From: Tenodera sinensis
Taxonomy: Eukaryota; Arthropoda; Insecta; Mantodea; Mantidae
Assembly: GCA_030765045.1 (NCBI GenBank)
Contig: CM060969.1
Span: forward strand, 59,626,716-59,690,715
Length of the DNA: 64,000 bases
Direction: 5' to 3'
Shown piece by piece: positions 30,201 through 42,954 of this stretch (positions within the stretch are counted from its first letter, which is position 1; the number at the start of each line of letters is the position of its first letter). A model generated the notes under the pieces. The model did no database searches. It had not been told where the DNA came from and saw only the letters and a list, made by a program, of their open reading frames with translations. Made by a program: the position numbers and the translations under genes.

Positions 30201-32550
30201 GAGAAAAGGTTATGAATAGGTTGCAGAACTGCTGTATGGTAGAAAATTCCTAAATAAAAAAAATAGAATAATGTATCACGAACAGTACCTATTATATTTG
30301 TAGAGCGAAAGGTGATGGTTATCTTAAGTATTTCCCAAATTACAAGAAACAAGACAATGCTGACAGCAGAAATACCTAATGAGGTATTTGGTCCAGATCA
30401 GAGAAATGAGGTCATGTAAAGTTCCGATTCAATGAGCTTGCCAGGATTCAAGTCTCATTATCACCATCATCGCCCTCCACCTCTGAATAAAATCGATTGT
30501 GAATGGTCAACGCGACATCCATTCGTTACGCACTTATGTAATCACAAATGTCGCAATTTACTCAACGAGAACAAAGGTATTGGAGCCACGCTACATTTCT
30601 TTCCAGCTACGAGACCATCCAGTTTCAAGAAGTGCAATTTGGTAATGTGGTACTGAATGTTATTTCTCTCCTCCTCCTTTCCATTTAAGTTACAGTGATG
30701 TGTTACGTATTGGATATTAACAACACATTTATATTTCAATTTAGTTATCGGTAGACGGGAGCTCATTTAGGTGGTGGCCTATATGCATCTAGTTTCTCCT
30801 ACGAAAAGTACTATTTGAAAGCTATGAAGAGAGGGCCAAATGAAAAAACACCTATCTGAAAGCTATGAAGAAAAGACTAAATGATTAACATTTTGGATGC
30901 CAATTTACTTGTTTCCAAACTGAAAATGTGGAAAATGAAACATTGTGCTTCAGTACATACTTTCCGCGTTAGGGCAAGTATACCATGACAAAATATATAG
31001 GGAAATGTTAGATAATATAATAATAGTTCGCAATAACAAACTACTACTCAACAGAATTGTTTTCTGCAATGTCGCAAATGACAAATTTAGGTTTATAAGC
31101 CATTGGCTGGAAAGGGGGGAAAAACGCATGATAGCTCTGGTGATGTTAAATACTGTTATATAGGTATCCTAGTTAAGAATTCAGAAGAAAGTTAAAATAA
31201 TTTAATTGAAAAAAGTGGGGAGTCCGACTCAGTGTGTAGAATCATTATAGTATTATTTGCAGAATTGATGCTCGCGGTAGTCCAAGTTCATCTATATCAA
31301 AAATATGTTGCAAGTCATTTGGGCGAGTAGTTCCAGAGATAATCCGTTTATACATTAACCACTTCACGTATTAGCCAGAGAATACTCGTACTTAGGAAAT
31401 GGTTTAAAAATTCCCAACCCGGGTTATCTCTTATAGGTACAGTTCAATCTTAATTACTCTTTGTGGTTTTATCCCGAAAATTCTGTTCAAAACATTTTAA
31501 TTTAGCGCACATCCTAGATCAGCGATGTCCAACTCTGTCTCTTTGAAAACGCTTACGTAATTAGCTGTTATTCCCCACCTCGTTCAGTCTGAGGGTGAAT
31601 CCGCTCCCAACCAGACAGTCAGTATCCAGTAACGGACACAAACAGGCAATTCGATGGCAGTTTCTAAATCATAACTTGAATTTTCTGGGAATCCCCTCAG
31701 AAGACCTCTCCATTCTGGATGATTTTTGCATAAATGGCAATGGTCATGTTCCGCCTACCTAAGGAGGGGAACTATTCCACCCAAAATTCAATATAGAGAT
31801 TTCTTCAAAAAACACGCCTTGGGCGCCCCTCCCTCAGACCTTTTTCAAAACTTTCCTGTGCAGTGTCATTAAGATCAACCCCTTCCAAAAATACGATAAG
31901 ATTTTGGGGTTTCATCCCCACTACATTATGCGTTCAAAAATAATTTTTCCTTATTTTTTTATTTTTTAAAAATGGCTCTTGCTATTTATTAAAATACTAT
32001 ATATTTAAGACATTTGCATGACTAATAACACGTGTTTATCGACTTCTGGGAGCAGCCTGTGAATTCATTTTGAATGACTTTTATGTTACTGGTAATCCAT
32101 TAAGAGAAACAAAAATTTGCTACACAAGATAAAACACATACTTTTTGGCAAAGGTGATTTTCGCGATATTAATTGCTAGTGATCTCAACTTCCAATACAT
32201 TTACAGTTTCTGAAGCGTTTGTGTCTACGATGTCAAGTAAAATATTTGGAAATTATAAGCCAGCACATTGTGAGCCGTTTGTTAAAAGGTTGGCTATACC
32301 TTCAGTCTCCTGTACTCTCTCGTACAAAGTGGGTAATGCCACTTCTGCAAACGTTTAACAAGACTAACTGAAGTAGATTAAAAAGTAAGCTGTTAAGAAC
32401 AGTCTCCAGAAGAAACTAGAATTGGGTAGAGAAAATCACGAAACTATAAAGTATAAGAACCGTGCTAAATATGAATTACAGTATCATTTCGAAGGTGCGT
32501 ATTCAGCGACTGTCCTATAGATTTAAATTGGATTTCTTAAGTATCAACAT
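27220..32550. other. Long unassigned region
   Basis: No confident element. A poly-C run is at 29540-29556. At 30138-30260 a frame with RRHADDRDLGRKGYE resembles C-terminal ends of some LINEs but is too short to assign. Open frames of 60-82 codons elsewhere show no motif. Confidence 0.4.
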
Positions 32551-32557
32551 TTCTAAA

Positions 32558-32850
32558 TGGCTGGCCCCGTAGCTCAGTCGGTAGAGGAGCTGCCTGCCGT
32601 GCAAGGGGTCCCGGGTTCGATTCCCGGCAGGTGTGTAGGAGTGTTTCTCCAGCCAAGAATGTTCCTTATCCGTCCTAGTCTGGAAGTATTAATGAGAGTG
32701 TGAATTTAATGTTTAAAAATAACTAAAGACCAAACACCCACTGTTAGCACTGTTAAAAGAGTTCCACCACTGCCTATATGCAAATGCTCCACAGGAAAGG
32801 CGGCCTATATGACCTTCGCAGTTAAAGGCGGGATACAAATGACAAAAAAA
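32558..32850 (+). mobile_element. tRNA-derived SINE, family S4
   Basis: The head reads GGCCCCGTAGCTCAGTCGGT then AGAGGAGCTGCC, with a GGGTTCGATTCCCGG B box: near-consensus A and B boxes, so an internal RNA polymerase III promoter is plausible. Acceptor halves do not pair fully, so it is not a tRNA gene. The body contains CCAGCCAAGAATGTTCC and ends in GGCGGGATACAAATGACAAA. A short direct repeat TCTAAA lies on both sides (32552-32557 and 32851-32856). The body motif CCAG-AA-ATT/GTTCC is shared with the copy at 45.3 kb. Confidence 0.85.
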
Positions 32851-33004
32851 TCTAAAAGTATTTCTCAATTTTGTAAAAAATCATTAGCTTAATTTGTACT
32901 ATTCGTCGCTGATAGAATATGGAATAAACTACAGAAAACGGGAACTGCTTTGGAGGTAAAATCTCTAAATCACACCAAAGTGGCATCTTGACTGAAAATA
33001 AAAA

Positions 33005-33927
33005 TCTGATGTGTTGCTCTCACATGAGTTTCTCTACTCTTGTACCGACTTCGTACAAATTCTTATTCCCCTATCTTCATGTTCGTCGAGATAAACATTT
33101 GCACAAATTATCTTATTGCTAATTTTCTTGGAGATGCAAGGAGAATATGGGAATACAGCAGGCTTTGAGCGATAGTCAATCTTTTAAAGCTAGTCGCTAT
33201 GTGATAGCTTCGCAGTTCCGTTCTCTTTGCACGGTGAAGAGATAAAGTGAATAACGACCTTCCATTTGAGAAAAGTTTAAGTATTGCAAAACTCACACAA
33301 GTAACAAGGAATATCTCAAAAATGGTCCAGCCCACAAAACATGCACTTGGACACAAATTGTGGTTTTAACGACATCTGCCTTTTTATATAGTAAGATTTG
33401 GTCTATCTCTTGTGGTTTACCAGCAATGCAAAAGTGATGCTGCTCTTTTGGCGTTACCAGTTGCACAGAGAGCGGGCGACAGGGATGGAACATATACATA
33501 TTCCATGTCTGTCCATGTTCATTCTTGTTTTGTAGCTCTCTACATGGACTATAGCCAGAAAATTCAAAATATACTTTTATTTGCCATAAAAATATCTTAA
33601 ACACATGACATTTTAATCAAAATCGTTAGCCATTTTTGAGAAAATAAACATTTTCGAAAAATTGTCAACCTAAAGGTAGTAGATTGGAGGAATTTTCTTC
33701 AGAATCTTCGAAGATATTAAACTTAAATACGAACTTTGGTTTCTAACCAACTTTTCGTTTTCGAGTTCTGCTGTTCACAGACACATACACATTTTTAAAA
33801 ACTTTTTATTTATTTATTTTATTTCTTTTTTGATTCAGGCCTCAAAACATATTTACGGTGAAATCTCAACATTGAAATTTTGGATGGAATAAAATTCTTC
33901 CCCACTTACTATACGTAATAGAAAAAA
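33005..33927 (+). repeat. Family A, copy c (about 923 bp)
   Basis: Starts TCTGATGTGTTGCTCTCACA after TAAAAA (32999-33004) and ends just before a second TAAAAA (33928-33933). It is the longest copy and holds an AGCTAGTCGCTATGTGATAG segment that copies a, b and e lack but copies f and g share in part. The early frame seen in copies a and e is closed here by stops. Confidence 0.85.
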
Positions 33928-33939
33928 TAAAAATAAGTA

Positions 33940-36400
33940 AGCAGTTTAAGCTTGCGTCTTAAGAGAGCAAGAAATTTAGTGTTTTTACATCTCGTTTATT
34001 TAAGAGCCTGAACGTGCTGCACAAGCTGTGAAACCGAAATTATGTCAATATATATTTGATAATAAAAAGAAAGAAAAGGAGATTCTAGTCAATAGTTAAG
34101 GGGAAGACGTAATAAAGCTGAATATGTTTAAGTCTCAAGAATGGAAGCCTAGGCAGATTTAAATGAGTGATAAGGTTACAATTGTTGTTTGTACTCAGCC
34201 TTAGTGATTCAGCGGGCTGATTCCTATCTTACCATGACGTGCTCTAAAGTTAGCCAATGGAAATCGCTTCCTTCGTGTTGCTCGCGCAAAAACAAATGCA
34301 ACGCAACAGACACTCGTCTTGAATCGAGTCGAGATAACGCACGTGCAACTTGGGAGTTGTACGTAAGCTAGCGCGTATACAGAATTCGGCGGTTGCTAAA
34401 GGGTGACAAAATTAAAGTGTTATAACGTTGTAGTTGAAGTTACAAAGTTACATTCTATTTAAATATCGTCGGCAGTTCTCTACAAATCTGGAAATTTACA
34501 AATAAAGTGATCTGTTGGTTAATTCTTCGTTTGGTTCCATTCCTACCATAACTCATGCACACCCTGTAGATTAGGACCTCTTGCTAGAGCTAGTCCGGAC
34601 ACCAAACACGAGATCTGACAGGTCTTAAAGGCGACGTCTTCGAAGGAGAGGAACGTTTGCGTCAGCTGATAAATTGCGAAATTATATACATCTACGGAAT
34701 TAATTACTCCTGCTAGCTAAGCCTTAGACATCAGGTCCTGTTTTCTTTTCTTTCTTTTTTGTTCACTTTGGGCTTTACAACATTCCATGTCGATTCTCAA
34801 GGTCACTACAAATGAAATTAACTTATAATGGTGCTATTTGTAGTGGTGTCTGTTAAAATGTAATGTTGCACCAACCCATTTGATGCACTGCTGTTTCCGC
34901 TTTTGGTGTGTTTGGATGTAACTTTTTCGTGTATTTTTATCTGATTATTACATTTTTTGTCTGCACTGCTCGCAATTCAAGATATACATAAAGGAGTTCA
35001 ATACATATTAAGTACAAACTAATGTCCTTGAATTTGTTTGCATATTTTTCCCTTGGCTTGTATAACTATACCACTATCACAAGTAGTGGTAGTGGTATAG
35101 TTTACTGGACAGTAAGCAATATATTCTGAAAATGGAGAAATATGCGATAGAAGACAAATCGTATAAGCATATTCCATTCAGTTTGGCAGTTCACATTAAT
35201 GAGAAACAAAAGCAATTAATTTGATAAAATTTATGGGCATAACGCAGAGGCATTTCCCAAAGTATAGGCCTTCGTCATGAGCGTTGCTCAGAAGCGGTAA
35301 CCTCCAAAGTAGTCACAATCAAGTTAACGGTTAAAACAGAGTGAGCCGGAGACAGCTGGAAGTTCACCTTGATCCATCTGCTGTGCTGCCGAGTGGCAGA
35401 CAATGCTCGTGGACGGTGACAGTGCCAAAAAGAGAACAGACGGATAACATTCCATTTAAATCAAATAATACCAAATAGGTAAAGTTAAACAAATAAGGCG
35501 GTGAATGTCACTCTATTCACATCTACCTTCCCTCAATGCAATGACACCTGCTATCGGATGAGGCCTATTAGCACTTTGTGTGGCTTTGAAATAACTTTTA
35601 ACGAGTAGAGCTTAGTCTTCCCAGAAAAATATGTGTAGTTACAGTTACATCAGTTTGCTCGTTAACGCTGTCACCTACTTACAAAAAGGACGGGTACAAA
35701 ACAAATTATTCAAGCTTTAAAGAATGCAAGTAAAACTGTCTTGATTTACACTTCCCAGTCTGCCAACTTTGTCCTCCTACCATTTGCTCTGGGTCTTGGC
35801 AGTTCTCAGGTAACTAACAGTTAAGTTAAAATATATTAAATGATTAACGTAGACGCGACACTACTACGTTCAATTCGTGACAATACCTAAAAGAGGACAA
35901 TTACTAAGACAAAACATGGTCTTCTTGCCAGTGTAGTACCTCCCTGTTCATCGATGAATAAAAGAACAGACGCGTGAGTGACCAACACGAGGGAGAGAAA
36001 TAGGGGACGAACGTTGTTTCTTCCAAGTTCATTAAGATACTGAGCACAGAGCCAACACTTTCACTCTTCCGACATGTACGAACAAACAAGAACCATTTTC
36101 TCTGTCTGACATTGCACCTTTGACAATAATTTCAAGAAAAGGAGGGGAAAACAAATTTCACCGCAGATTCCAGCAGAATATGAGAGAGAAGAGGCATTTA
36201 TCTTATTCTTGCTCTGTAATTCTGACTTCTGATGTGATTTCCCACCATTGTCTTTTGCAAGTGTGCCAGCTATAAAACCGAATGCAATGACCAATGAAAA
36301 GACGAATACAACGAAAGCGATATGTGCGTTTGAACAAACATATAAGAAAGAACTGGGAGCTGCAAAGCATTTAGTAACACAAAGTTTTCACTGTACGGAC
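33940..36400. other. Unassigned region with a short perfect-like hairpin
   Basis: At 35063-35103 AACTATACCACTATCAC faces GTGGTAGTGGTATAGTT across a short loop (one mismatch). A minus-strand frame at 36294-36061 starts with a hydrophobic run (VVFVFSLVIAFGFIAGTLA) that could be a signal peptide or membrane segment, with no further support. Nothing else was recognised. Confidence 0.4.
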
Positions 36401-36408
36401 GACTAATA

Positions 36409-36904
36409 CGCGCATCTGGTATCAATTTAGTGTTCTTTTTTCAGTAAATTCCAATCTTATTTGTAGAACACTTGAGCAGAGAGACCGCAATATTTCTTTT
36501 TTGTTGCACTGTTACTTAGAAAATGTACGAAAATGTTTACTTGAGAACTCCACGAACTACCACGAGGTCATCGAGCACTGAAAAGTAATTTATTCATGGC
36601 TCTCAGACGGGATATGAACGGATCATAAAGTATTTAAGAAGACTTTTAAGGTTTATTATACAGTAAAACCTGCCTAAAACGGAACGCGATCGTCCCAATA
36701 ATATTTTTCCGTTTCCACAGGTTACCGTCTCACAAAGGGTTGTACATAAACACATATGTAAAAAGCGGTAAAATGATGGAGGTGTTTTAGAAATAAGTAA
36801 CAATGCAACAAAAAATAAATATTGCTGTCTCTGGTCAATGTTCTACAAATAAGATTGGAATTTACTGAAAAAAAGAAAAACAATAAATTGATGCCAGATG
36901 CGCG
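36409..36904. mobile_element. 496-bp palindromic element with 110-bp inverted arms
   Basis: The left arm (36409-36518) and right arm (36794-36904) are reverse complements over their whole length with few differences. Shared blocks include CGCGCATCTGG, TTTCAGTAAATTCCAATCTT, ATTTGTAGAACA and TTTTTTGTTGCA. The 275-bp middle includes ACAGTAAAACCTGCCTAAAA and a GTTTCCACAGG block. It has no coding capacity. I read it as a foldback or MITE-type element; the superfamily is unknown and no target duplication was clear. Confidence 0.7.
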
Positions 36905-36909
36905 ACTGT

Positions 36910-38260
36910 ATCCTCTTTAATGTACATAATGATTGCGGGTTATTGCAATATATTAGTCGTTTATTTTTTTCTGCGATACACAGATTTCAAATACTTTCAA
37001 TTGTTTCCTATTTCGCGTTACGTCCAAGCTTCCGTACTGTGTGGTGTCTCACTCACCACACTCATCTCTCCACCTTCATTCTTTCTTCAGTCATTATAGG
37101 TTGCGCGTTCGTTCTTGACGAATGACCTTGAGCAGAAACCCAATGAGTGAGCCTACCCTTAATAAACAGGTCAGCAAATGTTTATGCTACGATAACAGAC
37201 ACCTCTGTTTTCCTCTGTCGCGTTTGTGTATACAGTCGACTGCAGAAGTTTTGTGCGGTACGGATGTATGTATGCATGCAACGAAAATAGCAATTCAGAC
37301 GAGGGAGAGATGTCGGGAATAGAATAAATGCAAGAAAGTTAAGTGGAAACAGTTATAGAGGTATAGTGTATAATACGTGTGGCTGATATTACTGCAAGTG
37401 TCATAAATTGATTTGTAGTGTTGTACTACTTCAGCTCAGAAGCATGCGCGTCATCTCACTGCAGACTGTACCTCCTCTCTCTCGTTCCAGCAAAAGCTGA
37501 GTAGAGACTCGCATTCAACCTTTCATATAAAATTTTCATTCGTCAAGAAGTAACGCGCGACCTATACAAATACTTTTATACATACTAAAAGCTTCCTTTG
37601 TCATTGGTATCCTCTGTTTAACTTGACAGCCGTTCAGGTTGCTGCTTATGGTACACTCATACAAAAAAGACAAGACTGAAGCCTCCATACATAGGTTAAT
37701 TTGCACAATTCCAGGATTTGAGCGGCCAATTCTGCTGAGTTGAGCTTCTGTTACGCTAGTGGTACTCACAACGTGAACACAGTACTGCCGCTCCTTTGCA
37801 CGTCTGAAGCATATCTCTTATATTATAACCTTGCCCAGCTGACATGTATTCTTACGCGCTCCCATTCCTTGCTATGTACAAATTTTAATCAGATATACAA
37901 CTCCTGCGTAATGTAAGGGTAGGCGATAAAATCGATATAAACACTGACGTAGTAGTGTACAATAAATGCACGTGCTTTCATCATCCTGACAGGCAGGTTT
38001 AAACCGAGTGATGTTCCTATTATATACTCGTATTATAAACAAGAGTTTACATGTACTCCAGACGTATAAACTGCTGGTATAATTTATTCATGCGGTAGAA
38101 CATGTAAATTAGAGATTATCTTTGAATGCATTAAGATAAGTGATATTAAAGATGGAACTATTCTGTATCGCAAAACAACCTATTCCATAACAACAGCCAA
38201 TGAAAGCTAACTAGTGCACGGAGTTAGAGATAAGGAGCAACAGTAGGATTTAAGCAGCGT
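36910..38260. other. Unassigned region
   Basis: No domain, SINE or simple repeat of note on either strand. Confidence 0.45.
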
Positions 38261-38269
38261 TTATTTTTC

Positions 38270-38650
38270 CGTAATTTTTTGTACAAACCATGTACTGTTC
38301 CACTGCCTTATAGAGTTTGTAACTCACCCTTTCTCTCCTTCCAACAGCCATAGTTTTGACCTATTTTGCTTTATCCTACATTGTGCTTTTCACAATTGCC
38401 ATGGTTCTTTGCATGCTCTAAAGGACCTTTTCTTCTGCCGTCTTATCAGCAAATGTTTTGCAATTTCTTCTTCCTCTTCTTCCCACCACCACTCCTTTCT
38501 TGTTTTGGAACTAATTCTTCGCCAAATGCTCCAAATATATGCTGAAATGGATGGGCGATAAGGGAGATCATCGTACGCTTGTACCTATTTTCTTCCATCT
38601 AATACATTCTCTCCTGTTTTCAATTTCATTCACTACTTCACACAGGAATT
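38270..38650 (-). pseudogene. RTE-like LINE reverse transcriptase relic
   Basis: On the minus strand one frame reads RRECIRWKKIGTSVR, stop, SPLSPIHFSIYLEHLAKN, stop, FQNKKGVVVGRRGRR. RTE-type RTs have GVRQGCPLSPILFNIYLE and then VGGRRI at these places. The active-site block is KTFADKTAEEKVL where FADD is expected, so the catalytic motif is damaged. A VKTMAVGRRERVSYKLYKAV run then follows, like the NKTKxMVIGR region. Five or more stops show an old, dead fragment. The N-terminal RT part and endonuclease are missing. Confidence 0.65.
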
Positions 38651-38803
38651 ATTAGAGAACCTTCAAGTCACACTCATTGTCTTCATAATCCCCATGTGTT
38701 TCTTCTAACTTATCAGGGCAAACATTGCACGAATCTACACATGACATACCAGAGGGTGACTGAATAATTTTGAAAACCATACATGGATTAGTTCCAAAGA
38801 TAT

Positions 38804-39370
38804 TCAAAGATTTTGTTTTTCCAAATATTCCCCTTTAACATCAATATATTTTTTTATTCGATGAAACCAGTGCTTAAAGTAACGATGCCACTCTTCGTAA
38901 GACACTTCAGAAATCAGGTTTTCATTGTATTCGCCTGCTTCATGTGATGAAACAATTATTCTACGAATTTTATCTTTAATTTTTGGAAATAAAAAAGAAA
39001 CCACAAGGTGCTAGGTCAGGGCTGTATGGTTGAGAGTCCATGGTGCTGACTGAGCATCCAGATACTCAATTGTTAGTTTGATGTATGCGACGATGTGCTA
39101 CCATAATGTAAAATTATATTTTCTGGGCTTTTTTTCACGAACTTCTTCAAATTGGTGTGGTAAAACTAGCAACCACCTTCTTGTCAGAACTGCGAATTTT
39201 GTAGGTTTAGGTTCAGTTCGAAAGATCCATTGAGCCGACTGACTTTTCTTTTCAGGAGTACAACAATGTACCCCAAGATCCATCACCAGTAAGAATATTC
39301 CAAACCAAGTGCCGCCTAGGAATTTTTCCAGAGTGTTTTGCACCAATGTGCTGTTATTCATGTTCTCTAG
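38804..39370 (-). pseudogene. mariner transposase relic (C-terminal half)
   Basis: The upstream part reads FLLVMDLGVHCCTPEKKSQS then AQWIFRTEPKPTKFA, matching the GDETWVHYYxPExKxQSxQW block around the second catalytic Asp. The terminal part reads VSFLFPKIKDKIRRIIVSSH, YFKHWFHRIKKYIDVKGEYL, EKQNL, stop. That is the normal mariner C-terminus, where the third Asp sits in SPDLAPCDFFLFP; here that block is ALT, stop, HLVVSFLFP, so the residue is lost. At least one frameshift and one stop separate the halves. The N-terminal helix-turn-helix region is not recognisable and no inverted ends were found. Confidence 0.8.
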
Positions 39371-39539
39371 TCAAATTCAATTTTGGATGAACACAAAATC
39401 TTTAGATTATAATTAACAAGCTATTAGAGCAAATCGAACAACTACACGACAATCAACTCGCAAAATATTAGAAAGAAGCTGTGAAATATAAACAATTTTT
39501 CCAACGGCTGAATTCCATTTTGATGGCAGTGTTATTGAT

Positions 39540-41530
39540 GCCCAAGATTAATAATTTTATACAGAAATGCTAGGGAGATAAATAACTACAAATAATAATT
39601 TCCGTGCGTTAAAATCAATGTATAATGAAAGAAGTTAAGGCTGAATGTAGTTATGATAATAAAGGAGTCATTAGCTAACTTCCGTGTTAAGGATAAATAA
39701 ATCGATTAGTAAAGCGAGGTAGCTAAGGCAATTAGGATTCTGGTGAAATCAGTCGGAAAAATATATCGAGGTATACCTGGAAATAAGCGAAATGTGTAAA
39801 TACACACGGAGACAAATTCTGAAAATGAGAATGGAAATGAAGTTGTTAGAATTTAGCGACTGAAATAATCGTGAATCATAGGTGAATGAGATATGTTGAA
39901 ACTTGGCAATATAAGTAGGAATATTGGTGGGGATAATGAAGTAAGCGGGACTTAAATTGCTAAAAGAGCATGGATTTCTAGAAGTCGCGTCTTTTGCTTC
40001 GTGATTAATCTTACAGAAGTGTTTACTGTGATTGATCATTATTGGTTGCCCCAAGAGCCTTAGGGCTGCACACTAATTATAGAGATTTAGATCATTTTAA
40101 AGGTTTCCTGCGTTAAAAATAATTATAAAAGCACTATGCTATGTCGTTTCACCCATATAGCACTTGTGAAAAATAGGGAACAAACCGAAAAAACACATGC
40201 CATGAATACGGTTGATATAGAGAAGCGTGCCCAGAAGCAACCAAAGGCGAAAATTACCTCACAAGATGTTGAACCAATAAAGCTGGCTCGATAGCACAGA
40301 TATGGATCGAACAATGTTCATTTGCTGCCCATGAGCTATATGTACAACGGAACTTCACATTAACATCTGCTTCAGACATCCAAGTACAGTAATCTTTACC
40401 AAATAAAGTGAAATCGGTCGTGAAGCACCTTCAGCTTCAACACACAATGGTCATAAAATTGCTCTTGGAAATTTCACTTTCAGCTGAATGTGATCGTACA
40501 CGCTGTCACTGCAGCCTTGAGGACTTTCACATGGGCTACAACCTCTGAAGTAAATGTCAATATTTACAACAAGGTCGGCTAAGACATTTTGAAGGGGATT
40601 TTCTTTGCAAAAGCAAAACATTTCTTACAGGATCATTTAACATTGCAAAGAGCGCGGGTCCATTTGGATAACACAAATTCCTTCCAATAAAACATGTACA
40701 ACTCTAACAGAATATGTACGAGAAGCAAACGAATGTTACGTTTCAGAAAGCACTATTCGCTTTTGTGGTCGATTACTAACTTCTGAATTTCGTATCTCAC
40801 AAGATAAACATGCTACTTAAAGGGACCCTGGGACTGAAAATTGACCGGAAAATTATCAAATTGATGATTTTAGGTTTAGGCATACAAATGTTCCCCTAAA
40901 CTTCAGTCATCGGTTGGTATAGTTAAATTTTGCACATTCCACCATTTTTAAAGGTCTAGCACAAGCTTTGAATGTATTATGCGCTGCATTTAAACGCTCC
41001 TTTCTGCTTAACATTTCGGCAGTATTTGAACAAAATATGGGCCAAAACGGGCTAAAAAAACAACCAAATTCAGCGAAAAGATATGGTTAACGCATGAAAC
41101 TGAGGAGAGAGACTTCAAGACAAAAGAGGGATGGTGTGACATATGCACTAGGGCAGCTTTAGGCCAAACAGGTAATCTGATTCATGATCATGATACATGT
41201 GTGTAGAAAAATTGTTTTTTCTCGACTTGACATTTTTAGTACGCTATTTGCTCCATGCGCATTAAATTGTGTGCTATGTTTCTAGAATTTTTCGAGCGTG
41301 AGCCGAATTTATGTGACCTCAACTTCAGTGTTTGGTTTCAAAATCTGATTGAGGGGTCGGTTGGGCAATTAGAATTTATAAATAATAAAGCAGCTGTATT
41401 TTAGTTTTTGATACACATAGTGTTTTTAATAGCATGGAGTAACTTAAAGTGTGCAAGAGAAACCCACACATTCTGGAAAAATTAAAACAAAATATCAGCC
41501 AGGAAATTGTCAGCATTTCTCAAAGTGAAC
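39540..41530. other. Unassigned region
   Basis: No coding domain was recognised. The motif CTTAAAGGGACCC occurs at 40817 and also at 20419, perhaps ends of a shared element, but the neighbouring sequences do not align. Confidence 0.4.
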
Positions 41531-41539
41531 TACGGTGAA

Positions 41540-41775
41540 TGATGGATAGTTTCCTAAAGAGGCGCCACAAATTTACGGACAACGACGGTGGCCAATTTCA
41601 GTATCTCCTTTTATAAAGTTGGTAAGTAAAGTTTTTAAAATGTTGTATAGTTTCATCTGCGCCTTTATATGATAGCGGCAGACGGCAACGAGCGCCGAGG
41701 ATGTGGATAGGCAAAACACCGCGCAGCCCGTTCGAAGTTTTTTGCTCTCCCGGTATTTATTGTGGAGGCAGTTAA
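41540..41775 (-). repeat. Family B, copy 1
   Basis: Read on the minus strand, blocks in order are TACCGGGAGAG, GGGCTGCGCGGTGTTTTGCC, GCGCTCGTTGCCG, GCGCAGATGAAAC, CCAACTTTATAAA and a CGCCTCTTTAGGAAACTAT end. The same blocks occur in the same order on the plus strand at 62.96-63.23 kb. The 71-codon frame here has a partly similar partner there. I do not recognise the family; a mariner-associated or other DNA-element origin is possible. Confidence 0.65.
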
Positions 41776-41859
41776 ATAGTTCCAACACTTACTTTACGGC
41801 AAATACTTTATCCATTTTTAGCCCAAGTTTATCTCTGTTATCTCGATATGTTAATATCC

Positions 41860-41860
41860 A

Positions 41861-41900
<40 letters not shown>

Positions 41901-41935
41901 AGAGAGAGAGAGAGAGAGCGCGAGAGAGAGAGCAG
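41860..41935 (+). repeat. (GT)n-(GA)n composite microsatellite
   Basis: A GT array runs into a GA array with one CGCG interruption. Confidence 0.95.
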
Positions 41936-41939
41936 ATAG

Positions 41940-42950
41940 TAGAAACGGTTCAATTTCAGACATGTATTAGTTACTCCCCATCTTCATCAGTGATTAAAGA
42001 GGACTAATGGAATGCTTTCGTTTCATTTATTCCTTTTAAGACTATTTTTATGGTACCATGCGCGCTCCAAATGCGCTTCATACGAATCTGTTAATTACCT
42101 CAATTTAACTTATAATGTTTTAAAAGAAATTAAAGAATTTTTCGAGATATCCAAAAATTAACATTTTGAAAATGCGCGTTATTAATATTTTTAATTTAAT
42201 GGGTGCCTCATTATATGTCAAAGTAAAGGACATTAAAAAGAACCTTAAAATTAGCAACACAGTAGCTCAGTGCAACTAAGTGCTGCGACTCAATTATCAT
42301 TTTGTATACCCTAAAATCCTGGGATTAATTAGCGTTTTCGCTAGTTTTCATAATTTTACACAACAAATCCTTCATAACCAATAAATATAAACACTCAAGA
42401 CATCACAAAACCAACATTTGACTTTCAACCACAGCACATACAACGATGCAATAATCATAACCTCCATAAATTCACATGGCTTCCCAAATGCTGAAAGAAA
42501 ATTGTAAAGACAAGAAATATTGTTCCACAGCGTTTTTAAGACCGGTTGCAAATAGTTCAGTCAGATGGCCTGTCTGAATTCAATGAAAAAGCTAAAAATA
42601 AGTATACAGCATGGGCCACTAAAAGGGATATGAACCATGCTTTAGTATTTAAATTTTAAAGACCACTTAGGTACTTCAGCAAAGTAAAATATTGTAGTAT
42701 ACTATGCAGAAGAGAATGTAGGTAGAATTTATTTAGACTGTTTTTTTTTTTCTTAAATTTTTTGTACAATTTTGCGTCAGTCTCCCCATAAAGTAAGTTT
42801 GCACAAAGTTCATTCTCCGTCCTGATACTCCCAAGCTTGCACCGTTCCAGGACCACCTCCTGGAGTCCTAGACCGTAAGCTCCCATACCAGAGTGATATT
42901 TCGACCCATCTAACAATTCCTTAAGTTTGTGCGCAATATTTTGAAACATC
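41940..42950. other. Unassigned region
   Basis: A minus-strand frame of 97 codons (42949-42656) begins MFQNIAHKLKELLDGSKY; its first two thirds look protein-like but match no family I can name. No other feature was seen. Confidence 0.35.
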
Positions 42951-42954
42951 CTGT

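Noticed and set aside
30138..30260. RTE C-terminal relic (RRHADDRDLGRKGYE)
   Set aside because: Too short and without a second conserved block.
32569..32640. A tRNA gene
   Set aside because: A and B boxes are good, but the acceptor halves do not pair and the body and tail of a SINE follow.
42656..42949. 97-codon minus-strand gene
   Set aside because: The second half is a Lys run and AT-rich tail; no family match by eye and no start or splice context.
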